Positions 54,122 through 62,568 of a DNA stretch of 64,000 nt are shown piece by piece. The stretch covers positions 433,133 to 497,132 of the forward strand of contig NZ_KZ454936.1 in the NCBI RefSeq assembly GCF_002797315.1, given 5' to 3'. Each line of letters opens with the position of its first letter. Position 1 is the first letter of the stretch. A program made the translations under genes and the position numbers. The notes beneath the pieces are model-generated. The model saw nothing but the letters and a program-made list of their open reading frames with translations, was not told the DNA's origin and searched no databases. Origin of the DNA: Bacillus sp. FJAT-44742. Lineage in GTDB: Bacteria > Bacillota > Bacilli > Bacillales > Marinococcaceae.

Positions 54122-54643
54122 ATGGTAGTTAACATACTATTTGGTTTTCTGCTCCCTTGGGTCTTTGGCTGCTACCTTTATCATAAAGACAAATACCTGA
54201 TGGTAACAACCATCCCCTTATGTGTGTTGATTGCTTTTGTGATCAACACAAAAGGATCTCGGTACTGGCTCTTAAAGCCAAGAATTAAAGAAAAACAGTA
54301 TCGTACGATCTATCCGTTGAACCTTGGTTATTTTCCAGTAGTGGCCAGTTTCATGATATATTTCGCGCAAAAAAGGATATGGCCTAGGATGATATGGATC
54401 ACATTGTTTACACTTTTGTCTGCGACGGCTGAAATAGCTGCTCTTTTGGCAGGAAAACTCCTGTATAAAAACGGCTGGAATATTTATAAAACCCTGCTTA
54501 CTTATTTTCTTCCCTATTGCTTTGTAGTTCTCTATTATGACTTTGTAAAAATGCTGCGAGTGCTTACACAACAGTCTCAACAGACAAAGAAAAATGTTAG
54601 GGAGTGTGAGGAAAATACAGGAAGTAAAGGTGCATATTTTTAA
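54122..54643 (+). CDS. CBO0543 family membrane protein (copy 2)
   Basis: 173 residues from ATG 54122 behind AGAGAGGTGATGATAAC. Over the first 140 residues it matches the paralogue at 32564 position by position (KGSRYWLLKPRIKEKQYRTI; LLYKNGWNIYKTLLTYFLPY); then it adds a polar tail of about 30 residues. Five helices, function unknown. Both copies share a leader hairpin. Confidence 0.85.
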   Translation: MVVNILFGFLLPWVFGCYLYHKDKYLMVTTIPLCVLIAFVINTKGSRYWLLKPRIKEKQYRTIYPLNLGYFPVVASFMIYFAQKRIWPRMIWITLFTLLSATAEIAALLAGKLLYKNGWNIYKTLLTYFLPYCFVVLYYDFVKMLRVLTQQSQQTKKNVRECEENTGSKGAYF

Positions 54644-54740
54644 AGTATGAAGGCATATGTCACAAATTCTTCAATGGAACACCTCCCTTTATTGCTGTCT
54701 TGTTTATTAGAATAGGACGTAGAGAAATGGGGGGACAGAG

Positions 54741-55118
54741 ATGAAAAGATTGATTAAACAAGGGACAGAATGGATCCTTTTTTTACTGCGTATATTGCTT
54801 GGGGGATTTATAGCCCTTCATGGAATAATTAAAGTGACCGATATTTCCCGGACCAATCAAACCTTTGAAGAAGCAGGCATTCCTTTGTTTTTAGGAAACT
54901 TGACAGGGATTATTGAAATAATTGTAGGGGCGACTTTAATCGTGGGTCTTTTAGTGAAATCGTCAGCAATCGTGGTAGCTCTTTTGCTGATTATCTCCAT
55001 GCTGTTAGCGCCTTACCAGGACGGAATGATCAGCTATTATGAGTTACTATTGCCAGCTCTGCTTCTAGCTGTTTTATTAAGTGTAAGAGGGAGTAGGAAA
55101 TTGAATCTGGTTACCTGA
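54741..55118 (+). CDS. DoxX family membrane protein
   Basis: 125 residues, four helices. LLRILLGGFIALHGIIKVTD and EIIVGATLIVGLLVKSSAIVVALLLIISML carry the DoxX pattern (RxxxGxxFxxxGxxK). DoxX proteins are poorly characterised quinol- or thiol-linked membrane proteins. Monocistronic with GGGGGGACAG upstream. Confidence 0.85.
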   Translation: MKRLIKQGTEWILFLLRILLGGFIALHGIIKVTDISRTNQTFEEAGIPLFLGNLTGIIEIIVGATLIVGLLVKSSAIVVALLLIISMLLAPYQDGMISYYELLLPALLLAVLLSVRGSRKLNLVT

Positions 55119-55249
55119 ACGTTTTATTTACTGGAAATTAAAAGGGTGAATAATTAATAAAATCCAATGTTTCACAATTCATGTTGACAACATTTTGTCT
55201 ATTTTATTACACTGCATATGACACATAAGGCATTTTCATAAACAAAATA

Positions 55250-55410
55250 CACCTCGTTAGGTGAGGCTCCTGTGCTGGAGATATGCTGCTGCCCAAAAAC
55301 GTCCAAAGACGCCAATGGGTCAACTGGAACGGTCGACATAAGGCCCTTTCTAATGCAGCTGGAATTTTTAATCCTATGCCGCACAGTGCTAAAGCTCTAC
55401 GAATGGAGGG
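55250..55410 (+). ncRNA. M-box magnesium riboswitch 3
   Basis: CCTCGTTAGGTGAGGCTCCT, GGAGATATGCTGCTGCCCAA, CCAAAGACGCCAATGGGTCAACTG, GACATAAGGCCCTTTCTAATGCAGCTG and GCACAGTGCTAAAGCTCTACG on the plus strand. Controls the mgtE at 55608. Confidence 0.97.
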
Positions 55411-55438
55411 TCTGATCATGTTGTATCGTGCGCACTTG

Positions 55439-55471
55439 GCGTCCTCTTTTTGTGGAGGACGCTTTTTTATT
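55439..55471 (+). terminator. M-box-controlled terminator (mgtE copy 2)
   Basis: GCGTCCTC-TTTTTGT-GGAGGACGC followed by TTTTTTATT. Confidence 0.93.
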
Positions 55472-55492
55472 CCAAAAAAAAGGAGGTTCGAA

Positions 55493-55570
55493 ATGAAAGA
55501 AAGTGATAGTTTAGAGGCTGAGTTGGGAAGGAACAATAAAAATACAAAGCACTTTTTTTCATTTCGTTGA
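55493..55570 (+). CDS. Candidate 25-codon leader ORF before mgtE
   Basis: ATG behind a near-perfect AAAAAGGAGG encodes MKESDSLEAELGRNNKNTKH and five more residues, ending 37 nt before mgtE. The ribosome site is better than that of mgtE itself. A Mg-sensing leader peptide is one possibility. Confidence 0.45.
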   Translation: MKESDSLEAELGRNNKNTKHFFSFR

Positions 55571-55607
55571 TGGTCAGGGGAGTGAAAAAAGCGTTAGGGG
55601 GCATGGC

Positions 55608-56969
55608 ATGAAAAAGCTTGATTCACGTTCTCGTCAAGAATACGCGGAACATGTGATAGACTTGTTGCAAAAAGAAGAAGAATCTCAATTTAGGAACCAA
55701 TTTTTGGAGCTTCATCCAACAGACCAGTTAAGTATCTTTCACACATTAAATCAGACAGAAAGAAAACGACTATATGCTTATCTAAAGCCTCAAGAGGTTG
55801 CTGAAATATTTCAGGGGATGGAGTTTGTTGAACAGGAATGGGTGAGTCGCGAATTAAATGACAATTATATCGCTGATATGCTAAACGACATGTATTCAGA
55901 TGATGTTGCCGATTTTCTTGGAGAACTGCCTGAAGAAAAGCGCTCGTCTATCTTAACCGCAATGGATAAGGAAGAAGCAGATGACGCCAAAGAGCTTCTT
56001 TCGTACCCTGAAGAAACCGCTGGAGCTATCATGACGAAAGAGTTTCTTGCGGTAAAAGCCGATAATCGAGTAAACGATGTGATTGAGTTTTTACGAAAGG
56101 AAGGGCCAGATGCAGAGACGGTATACTATTTATATGTTACCAATCAGGAAGATCAGCTGGTTGGCGTAGTGTCTTTACGGGACCTTATTGTCTCTCCTAC
56201 AGAGGAAAAAGTGGAGAATATTATGGGAACAAGGGTCGTTTCAACGAAAGTCACCACTGACCAGGAGGAAGTAGCACGGCTCATTCAAAGGTACGACTTG
56301 CTGGCAGCTCCAGTCGTAACTGACGATGGCGCCCTGGTTGGGATTGTGACAGTCGATGATGTGATCGACATTATCGAGGAAGAAGTCACAGAAGACATCG
56401 GTGAAATCTCCGCCACGAGAGGAGCAACTGATGTTAACCTCTCTGCTTTTCAAGCAGCAAAAAAAAGAGCCCCTTGGATTATTCTGTTAATGTTTTTTGG
56501 GATGATTACCGCTGGTGTGATTGATCAGTTCGAAGGAACATTAGAAGAAATTGTTATTCTGGCAGCATTTATTCCACTCATAATGGACTCTGCTGGAAAC
56601 ACGGGAACACAGTCACTTGCTGTTGTTGTTCGAAGCCTTGCTACAGGATCTTTTGAAAAGAAAGGACTATGGCAGACGATCCGAAGAGAATTTTCTACGG
56701 GAGTGTTAATAGGGTTATCCTGCGCTATTGTCCTTGTCGGGTTGATTACCATACTGTATGGGAATTTGGTTTTAGCCGGTGTCGTAGCCGTATCCATCTT
56801 TTTATCTTTAAGTATTGCTACCGTGACTGGAGCTTTGTTTCCCCTTATTATTAACAAACTGAAATTAGATCCTGCCATTGCCTCAGGACCTTTTGTTACT
56901 ACAGTTAACGATATTTTAGGCTTGCTTATTTACTTTACTATTGCAACTTCTTTACTCATGTATTTGTAA
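55608..56969 (+). CDS. mgtE: Magnesium transporter MgtE (full length, copy 2)
   Basis: 453 residues with the N domain (EVAEIFQGMEFVEQEWVSRE), CBS pair (AIMTKEFLAVKADNRVNDVI; IMGTRVVSTKVTTDQEEVAR), plug helix and five-helix pore (PLIMDSAGNTGTQSLAVVVR; FVTTVNDILGLLIYFTIATS). In the pore loop, MDSAGNTG replaces MGGN-type MDMGGN, a small change near the ion path. Expressed only at low Mg2+ if the M-box works as usual. Confidence 0.96.
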   Translation: MKKLDSRSRQEYAEHVIDLLQKEEESQFRNQFLELHPTDQLSIFHTLNQTERKRLYAYLKPQEVAEIFQGMEFVEQEWVSRELNDNYIADMLNDMYSDDVADFLGELPEEKRSSILTAMDKEEADDAKELLSYPEETAGAIMTKEFLAVKADNRVNDVIEFLRKEGPDAETVYYLYVTNQEDQLVGVVSLRDLIVSPTEEKVENIMGTRVVSTKVTTDQEEVARLIQRYDLLAAPVVTDDGALVGIVTVDDVIDIIEEEVTEDIGEISATRGATDVNLSAFQAAKKRAPWIILLMFFGMITAGVIDQFEGTLEEIVILAAFIPLIMDSAGNTGTQSLAVVVRSLATGSFEKKGLWQTIRREFSTGVLIGLSCAIVLVGLITILYGNLVLAGVVAVSIFLSLSIATVTGALFPLIINKLKLDPAIASGPFVTTVNDILGLLIYFTIATSLLMYL

Positions 56970-56981
56970 AGCAAAAGGAGC

Positions 56982-57019
56982 GGGACATAGATAAGGTACC
57001 TGTCTATGTCCCTTTTTTT
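56982..57019 (+). terminator. Intrinsic terminator of mgtE
   Basis: GGGACATAG...CTATGTCCC followed by seven T; same motif as at 40665. Confidence 0.92.
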
Positions 57020-57033
57020 AAAGGGAGGGGAAG

Positions 57034-57249
57034 ATTTTTCTTTTTGATGGCATAGTCACCGTTACACTGACTACAATTCTAATCGTCTGTCTAATAGGTA
57101 TATTATTTACCGTGATTGTGCTTGCATTTGTCGTTTATGTACGGTCGTTACGTAGAAAAAAGGTTGAAAACCAAGACACAAGATGGAAATATAAAAATGA
57201 GAATGATATTGAGAACGAAGAAATTGACTCAAAGAAACATCGTTTATGA
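57034..57249 (+). CDS. Small one-helix membrane protein with apparent AUU start
   Basis: 71 residues. No ATG, GTG or TTG precedes the helix in frame; the frame opens at a TAA, then AGGGAGGGGAAG-ATT gives a ribosome site and an ATT 5 nt on. Reading: IFLFDGIVTVTLTTILIVCL, a helix to about residue 38, then SLRRKK and an acidic tail. The copy at 63946 has the same AAGGAG-N7-ATT-TTT-x-TTT-GAT-GG layout; the one at 40718 is broken. A stem GACTCA...TGAGTC then TTTTTT overlaps the end. Function unknown. Confidence 0.55.
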   Translation: MFLFDGIVTVTLTTILIVCLIGILFTVIVLAFVVYVRSLRRKKVENQDTRWKYKNENDIENEEIDSKKHRL

Positions 57250-57262
57250 GTCAGTTTTTTAA
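57226..57262 (+). terminator. Intrinsic terminator
   Basis: TTGACTCA...TGAGTCAG with six T. Confidence 0.75.
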
Positions 57263-57498
57263 TAGTTTTTCCTTCTTGCCCAATCCTTTAAAAAGATCAC
57301 TCTGGTGAGGATTGTAAGGCATCTTTACATTTATTATGGAGAGAGCCTTGAGGACGAACCTTGCTAACCGTTTCTTCTCCTGCTTGAATCGAAAGTGTTC
57401 TCCCTCTGACTAACACCGTGAAAAATACATTGAATGTGGAACTTTAGTTTAAAAAAGGGGAAAATGGTAGTGGAAGAATTCATATAAGGAGCGTGTTA

Positions 57499-57936
57499 AT
57501 GATGGTTGGAGTCGAAATTAACATGGTTGTCAAAGACAGCTTAAAAGCATTGGAGTTATACGAAAGTATATTTGACGTCAAGCGGGTGGAGGTTTCAAAC
57601 TTCCCTCGTGGTGAAAATGAGGCCGTTTTTATCCTATACGACCTTCAATTTCATATGTTAGATGAAAATCCAGAATTCCATTTGATCGCACCAACACCTG
57701 ACGATCCTAAAACTAGTTGGGTGAATGTTACTGTCCCGGACATTAAGGAAACCTATGCAAAGGCGATGGATTTAGGTTGTACAGAGGTGCAGCCGGTGAC
57801 CGAGATTTCTGACTACGGGGTATCAAACGCCATATTCATGGACACTTTTGGTTATATTTGGATGCTGCACCAAGTACATAAAGAGGTCAGTCATGAAGAA
57901 CGGCTACGGCTTTGGGAGGAAAAAAGGGAGAAGTAA
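57499..57936 (+). CDS. VOC (glyoxalase/bleomycin-resistance) family protein
   Basis: 145 residues from ATG 57499, 7 nt after TAAGGAG. EINMVVKDSLKALELYESIF starts the first beta-alpha-beta-beta-beta unit and VNVTVPDIKETYAKAMDLGCTEVQPVTEISDYGVSNAIFMDTFGYIWMLH the second, with likely metal-site Glu/His. PhnB-like layout. Substrate unknown. The tail SHEERLRLWEEKREK is charged. Confidence 0.88.
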   Translation: MMVGVEINMVVKDSLKALELYESIFDVKRVEVSNFPRGENEAVFILYDLQFHMLDENPEFHLIAPTPDDPKTSWVNVTVPDIKETYAKAMDLGCTEVQPVTEISDYGVSNAIFMDTFGYIWMLHQVHKEVSHEERLRLWEEKREK

Positions 57937-58018
57937 CAATGTCTGTATTAGTGTGAATGACAAAGCAAAGTGGTTTTCAAATTGTTTTTTGAAAATAGTG
58001 GGCAGCGTTAGTTCAAAA

Positions 58019-58056
58019 AGAAAGGGAACCTGCTATGAGAGGAGGTTCCCTTTCTT
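58019..58056. terminator. Bidirectional terminator
   Basis: GAAAGGGAACC...GGTTCCCTTTC with flanking A and T tracts, between convergent genes. Confidence 0.9.
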
Positions 58057-58068
58057 TACAACTTTTTA

Positions 58069-59253
58069 TTAAAACATTAACTGAATCATTGTACCTCCTG
58101 CTGCTCCAATGATTACAATCATCCAGGCCGGAAGCTTCCAGAAGACAAGCAGGCCAAATAAACCAATGGCTAAGGCAAAATCCACAGAGGATTGAATGGA
58201 GGTAGTAAAGATAGGGTGGTATAAAGCTGCTGCAAGAATACCGACAACTGCTGCATTTACCCCGTACAACGCCCCTTGAATTCTTCGATTCTGTCTCAAG
58301 ACATTCCAGAAGGGGAGCGTCCCAAGAATGAGTAAGAAGGCGGGCAGGAAAATGCCGGCTGTTGCCACCATTGCCCCCATCCAGCCATCAGATATTGCAC
58401 CTAAATAGGAAGCAAAGGTAAACAGAGGGCCAGGTACAGCCTGGGCAGCCCCGTATCCTGCTAAGAAAGCTTCTTCGCCTACTAATCCTGCAGGCACTAC
58501 CTCTCTTTCAAGAAGGGGTAGTACGACATGGCCTCCGCCAAATACAAGAGCCCCGGCTCTGTAAAAGCTGTCAAATAAGACAAGCCACTGAAAGGAAAAT
58601 ATTTGACGAAGGATAGGCAAAAGGATGAGTAATCCAAAAAACAATCCTAAACAAATGGACGCAAAACGGTATGTAAGTGGAATAGGCATGTCTTCAACAT
58701 CTTTTTTCTCTGTTCCTCGGTATAGCCATAAACCGATGACAGCAGCTAACAAGATTAGAGCAACTTGACTGTATACGGTTTGCCAGAGGAGGACAAGGAT
58801 GAGCGTCCCTATAGCAATGGTTGCTCTTTCTCGGTCGGGAGCCAGCTTCTGTCCCATCCCTAATATGGCGTGAGCGACCACCGCAACAGCGACGATCTTC
58901 AGGCCATTAATCCAGCCGGCATTTCCTATATCAAACCCTTGCAACAGAAAGGCAAAGAGGACAAGGGCAATGACAGAGGGAAGAGTGAAGCCAAGAAAGG
59001 ATACAATTCCACCAGCCAAGCCTCCACGCATCACCCCAATCCCGATTCCAACCTGGCTGCTGGCAGGACCTGGGATAAATTGAGAAAGTGCAACTAAGTC
59101 AGCGTAGGCTTTCTCGTCCAACCATTTTCTTCGTTTAACATATTCATCATGAAAATAGCCCAAGTGTGCAATAGGACCGCCAAAGGAAGTGAAGCCTAAC
59201 CTGGTGGAGACTCCTAAAATTTCCAGCAGTGTTCCTCGTTTTTGTTTCTCCAT
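58069..59253 (-). CDS. chrA: Chromate transporter ChrA
   Basis: 394 residues, two homologous CHR halves. Each half carries the family motif: GFTSFGGPIAHLGYFHDEYV...ADLVALSQFIPGPASSQVGI in the first, GALVFGGGHVVLPLLEREVV...FLAGYGAAQAVPGPLFTFASYL in the second. Exports chromate in resistant bacteria (other anions possible). 6 bp after padR, same direction, likely operon. Confidence 0.95.
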   Translation of the reverse strand: MEKQKRGTLLEILGVSTRLGFTSFGGPIAHLGYFHDEYVKRRKWLDEKAYADLVALSQFIPGPASSQVGIGIGVMRGGLAGGIVSFLGFTLPSVIALVLFAFLLQGFDIGNAGWINGLKIVAVAVVAHAILGMGQKLAPDRERATIAIGTLILVLLWQTVYSQVALILLAAVIGLWLYRGTEKKDVEDMPIPLTYRFASICLGLFFGLLILLPILRQIFSFQWLVLFDSFYRAGALVFGGGHVVLPLLEREVVPAGLVGEEAFLAGYGAAQAVPGPLFTFASYLGAISDGWMGAMVATAGIFLPAFLLILGTLPFWNVLRQNRRIQGALYGVNAAVVGILAAALYHPIFTTSIQSSVDFALAIGLFGLLVFWKLPAWMIVIIGAAGGTMIQLMF

Positions 59254-59259
59254 CTCATT

Positions 59260-59568
59260 TCACTCCTTGTTTTCATAGAGGACTTCTTCTGCCAGCTCTC
59301 TAATTTGTTTCTTTGCCTCTTCAAGTAAATTGTTACCACTTTCTGTGGTAGTGTAGTACTTTCGAATTCTTCCGCTGACCACTTTTTCTTCCTTGTTTAA
59401 ATAACCCTTTTCTTCAAGCTGGTGAAGAGTAGGATAAATCGTCCCGGGACTGATATCATAACCGTGGTTTTTCAGTTCTTCGATTATGTAAGAACCATAT
59501 ATGGGCTCTTTTGAAGCATGATATAACATATGAATCTTAATGGTTCCTAGGAAAAAATCTCTTAGCAT
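59260..59568 (-). CDS. PadR-family transcriptional regulator
   Basis: 102 residues. GSYIIEELKNHGYDISPGTIYPTLHQLEEKGYL is the PadR winged helix (s1 subfamily, short C-terminal helix) followed by SGRIRKYYTTTESG. Probably represses itself and chrA. Ribosome site AAAGGAGAT on the minus strand. Confidence 0.95.
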   Translation of the reverse strand: MLRDFFLGTIKIHMLYHASKEPIYGSYIIEELKNHGYDISPGTIYPTLHQLEEKGYLNKEEKVVSGRIRKYYTTTESGNNLLEEAKKQIRELAEEVLYENKE

Positions 59569-59594
59569 TTTATCTCCTTTCTAATCAATTACCG

Positions 59595-59611
59595 ATATCG
59601 TTTAATGATAT
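59595..59611. promoter_or_regulatory. Probable PadR operator
   Basis: ATATC-GTTTAAT-GATAT in the padR promoter region, 27 bp before its start; PadR-type sites are such AT-rich dyads. Confidence 0.6.
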
Positions 59612-59962
59612 TATAACAAAAAACAAAAATTTCTCCGGTTAAGATTTTGTAAAGAATGAAGAAAGGTTTTTCTTAAATGAATTAGGAAACACCCTACTAA
59701 GCGGTCCCCAAATGTACCTAACATAAATTCACCATGCAAAACCTTAACAATAGGCAAGTAAGCTGGGCACTAGGTTTTTCATTTTTAAATTCCTTAATGG
59801 TAGCTTCTTAGAATCCAAACATAGTTTTTTCGCCCTTTGGAAAAATCTGTTTCCTGTATGTATTGTTCTTTTTTTGGTGTAAAATAAAAGAATAGGAAAC
59901 GATTTGCTTGCGGTAAAAGTACATTATTATTTTTCAGAATAGTAAATTAAAGGGGGAGTTTG
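59612..59962. other. Intergenic region
   Basis: No supported ORF. Ends with GGGGGAG, the ribosome site of the next gene. Confidence 0.35.
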
Positions 59963-60202
59963 ATGGGGAAGCAAGATTCCAAGTATGTGATTCAATTTAA
60001 GGATGGAACGTTTTTGAGACATGGGGAATTTTATGGGTTGCTGTCGATCGTGGGGGAAGTAACCGAGGCAGGCCGCACAAACACTCTTGATGATGCAAGA
60101 ATGTTTTTCTTAAAAGAACAAGCACAAAGTATGGCAAAGGAAATGGGAATTAAAGAGTCATATGAGATTAAAGAAGTAGAAGTAAAGATGATTCTAAAAT
60201 AG
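59963..60202 (+). CDS. Small hypothetical protein
   Basis: 79 residues from ATG 59963 behind AAAGGGGGAG. KYVIQFKDGTFLRHGEFYGL...VTEAGRTNTLDDARMFFLKEQAQSMAKEMG then KEVEVKMIL; a beta-beta-alpha-beta pattern common to short phage-like or bacillar orphan proteins. Not recognised; no signal or membrane segment. Confidence 0.65.
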   Translation: MGKQDSKYVIQFKDGTFLRHGEFYGLLSIVGEVTEAGRTNTLDDARMFFLKEQAQSMAKEMGIKESYEIKEVEVKMILK

Positions 60203-60254
60203 TGAGACGCAGCTGGTGACAGGGGGATAAGAAGCGGGTTCCTTTACTATCTGG

Positions 60255-60290
60255 AAGTACTTACATGATTTTGACGTAAGTACTTTTTTT
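60255..60290 (+). terminator. Intrinsic terminator
   Basis: AAGTACTTAC...GTAAGTACTT followed by TTTTT. Confidence 0.92.
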
Positions 60291-60333
60291 ACGACTTTAT
60301 TTTGATACGATAAAGGGTAGGAGGGAAACAAAC

Positions 60334-60462
60334 ATGAAAGAACCGAAGAAAAACAGAAAAAAATATGATGTAAGTCTACTCATTGTAACTTCGCTGATCA
60401 TGTTCTTTGCTTTTAGTAATGAAATAAGCATCACAATTAATAATTTAGTAAGCTATTTATAA
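60334..60462 (+). CDS. Small membrane protein
   Basis: 42 residues behind GTAGGAGGG. A basic start (KEPKKNRKKY) precedes one hydrophobic helix (SLLIVTSLIMFFAFSNE). Good ribosome site, so probably translated. Function unknown. Confidence 0.55.
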   Translation: MKEPKKNRKKYDVSLLIVTSLIMFFAFSNEISITINNLVSYL

Positions 60463-60547
60463 TTTGCTCAACGAACGGGGAGAAGTGTAATTATAAAAGG
60501 TACATAGTAATCTTTTCGATAATACCCATTTGAAAGGAGAATCGACT

Positions 60548-60727
60548 ATTAAGTCTAAAGTTTTATATATCATTCTTGCTATCATTATTTTTTTTAATTT
60601 AATACGTTATTTGTTTGCCCTGATGGGGGGAGACATCACTGCGTACAATATTATAATGGTCGTTCTTAATCTTGTTGGGCTTAGCTTTGCTGCAGCATAT
60701 TTTTTAAGAAGAAGGCCTGAACAATAA
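60548..60727 (+). CDS. Small membrane protein with apparent AUU start
   Basis: 59 residues, two helices (VLYIILAIIIFFNLIRYLF; NIIMVVLNLVGLSFAAAYF) and a basic end RRRPEQ. The only Shine-Dalgarno, AAAGGAG (60533-60539), is 8 nt before an ATT in frame; the TTG at 60530 is upstream of that site and cannot use it. AUU start therefore fits best. Confidence 0.55.
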   Translation: MKSKVLYIILAIIIFFNLIRYLFALMGGDITAYNIIMVVLNLVGLSFAAAYFLRRRPEQ

Positions 60728-60798
60728 GAGGGAAGGCCATGGTATCTGTTAGGACTATTTTGTGGGTTAGAGCCCACTGGAACGTTGCAAAAAGTTTT

Positions 60799-61311
60799 TT
60801 ATTCCCAAGGTTTTCTTAAAGTGAGAAAGGAAGCCAGTTCTTTGCTTTTTTTGCGTCTTTCTTTTCTCACGTTTGCTCGTTCCTCTCCCATTTCATGAAG
60901 CTTTTTCTCTTCATCGGTCTCAGGTGCAACCTGGGGCACTGCAGAAGGTTTTCCGGTTTCATCCAAGCCTACAAAAGTTAAAAATGCTGTGGCAGCGATG
61001 CGCCGGTCTCCTGCCAGCAAGTCCTCTGCAATAACTTTTACAAAAACTTCCAAAGAGCTTCTTCCTGTCCAGGTGACAAATGCCTCCAAACACACGGAAT
61101 CACTCGGTTTAATGGGTTCTAAAAAGTCAACGGAATCTGTTGAAGCCGTGACAACTTCCATACGACAGTGACGTCTTGCAGAAATCGCAGCTACTCCGTC
61201 AATGTGCTTCATTAATACTCCGCCGAAAAGAGTGTTATGGTTGTTCGTATCGTTTGGGAGGACCAAGTCGGTTTTTACGACGCGTGACTCGTTCATTTTT
61301 TTGGTGCTCAT
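60799..61311 (-). CDS. Acyl-CoA thioesterase (hotdog fold, YkhA-like)
   Basis: 170 residues. LVLPNDTNNHNTLFGGVLMKHIDGVAAI is the diagnostic N-terminal segment with the catalytic Asn/Asp region; SVDFLEPIKPSDSVCLEAFV and TFVGLDETGKP follow. Hydrolyses acyl-CoA. Basic C-terminal helix (RKERRKKSKE). Ribosome site GAAGGAGAAG. Confidence 0.92.
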   Translation of the reverse strand: MSTKKMNESRVVKTDLVLPNDTNNHNTLFGGVLMKHIDGVAAISARRHCRMEVVTASTDSVDFLEPIKPSDSVCLEAFVTWTGRSSLEVFVKVIAEDLLAGDRRIAATAFLTFVGLDETGKPSAVPQVAPETDEEKKLHEMGEERANVRKERRKKSKELASFLTLRKPWE

Positions 61312-61526
61312 TGTTTCTTCTCCTTCTTTCTCTTAAGTAAAGTTATCTATATTGTACCCTGACACTGTTATGTAAAAACAAAGATGGAGAAAGGAGTGCC
61401 AGCCGTGGATGTTGTTTTAGTGTTTTGATTCAGATGGAAGTGGGACAAAAGCATAGTGTGATAAGGAATCTTGAAAAAACAGAGGGATATTCAAAAAAAT
61501 CCCTCTGTTCGCATCCATTAATTCAT

Positions 61527-61982
61527 TTAGACACACTGAAATGAAGATATCCGTCTTAGGTCTATTCCAAAATAAACCCAGAAGAATCCGGTCCAGCGAA
61601 ATCCTGCAATAGATGTTCGGCCCACAAACACCGGGTAGAACCAAAACTGCTGTCGATTCGTTAGCCATACATAAGTGTATCTAAACAAACATCGACGAAT
61701 CGCTCCTGGGTCAACTGCAAATACGCCAATCTCTGCTGGTGGAGAGGGGGTAAATGCTGGAGGTGGTGAGGTTGGGGCTCCTGGCGGTCCAGGAGGTCCA
61801 AAAGGTGGACTTGGCGGTCCAGGTGGACCAAAAGGCGGTCCCAAAGGCGGTCCAAAAGGCGGTATAAATTGTCTTTCATGGTCAGTATATTGTTCCTGCA
61901 TTTGAGATGTGTTCAATAAGTCTGAAGTATATTCATATCCGTCACCATGTGAGTAGTGAGAATTTACATAATAAGGGCTCAT
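61527..61982 (-). CDS. Proline/glycine-rich spore-coat-like protein
   Basis: 151 residues in three parts: a Tyr/His-rich start (SPYYVNSHYSHGDGYEYTSD), a repeat tract of PPFGPP/PPGPPS units (about 41-80), and a conserved C-terminal part of about 60 residues, CLFRYTYVWLTNRQQFWFYP, VGRTSIAGFRWTGFFWVYFG, which recurs in bacillar spore-associated proteins. No signal peptide. Role in the coat or exosporium is inferred. Ribosome site TAGGGAGG. Confidence 0.75.
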   Translation of the reverse strand: MSPYYVNSHYSHGDGYEYTSDLLNTSQMQEQYTDHERQFIPPFGPPLGPPFGPPGPPSPPFGPPGPPGAPTSPPPAFTPSPPAEIGVFAVDPGAIRRCLFRYTYVWLTNRQQFWFYPVFVGRTSIAGFRWTGFFWVYFGIDLRRISSFQCV

Positions 61983-62219
61983 GAATCAGCCTCCCTATAT
62001 AGGTAATCAGCCATAGTTGAATATCATTCTATGCAGACAAATAATCAAATTATCTTGTACCTTTATAAATAGGCTAACGTGGAATGCGATATAAGGTCTC
62101 CTCTAGGTTTTCCTATCGGTTTAACGCAATAATGAACAAAGCCTATTGTTTAAAAAGCAGTCTATGGTAAGTTTAGTTTACCTTAGTATAATGGGCAACA
62201 GAAAAGTGGGGGAGCGGAA

Positions 62220-62533
62220 ATGAATAGACCGACGAGAAGAACAGGACTGCTTCTTGTTATCATAGGAGCGACATTGTGGGGGCTTGGCGGCACAGTATCA
62301 CAGAAACTCTTTCAACAATACTCGGTTGATGTGAACTGGCTTGTGGCAGTACGGTTACTTATTGCTGGTTTTTTATTATTGACTGTTTAATATTACAAGA
62401 ACCATTTGGACTTATTCAATGTATAGGAACTGCTTGCATTATCGGCATGATATTAATGCTGGCATTAGGGAAAGAGTCTTCTTCGAAAAGGAAAAAACGC
62501 AAGAACAAACACAAAACTCTTAAGGTAAGTTAA
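62220..62533 (+). pseudogene. EamA/DMT transporter with large internal deletion
   Basis: Starts normally behind [38 protein letters not shown] (first helix), then after [11 protein letters not shown] a stop. Directly after comes the family's C-terminus LQEPFGLIQCIGTACIIGMI and a basic tail. The middle six or so helices are gone. Clearly a dead drug/metabolite transporter gene. Confidence 0.85.
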
Positions 62534-62568
62534 TGAATGGCAAAAAAGGAGATTGTCTATCAATCATT

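Noticed and set aside
61675-61905. Glycine/proline-rich ORF on the plus strand
   Set aside because: Mirror of the Pro/Gly repeats in the minus-strand coat-like gene.
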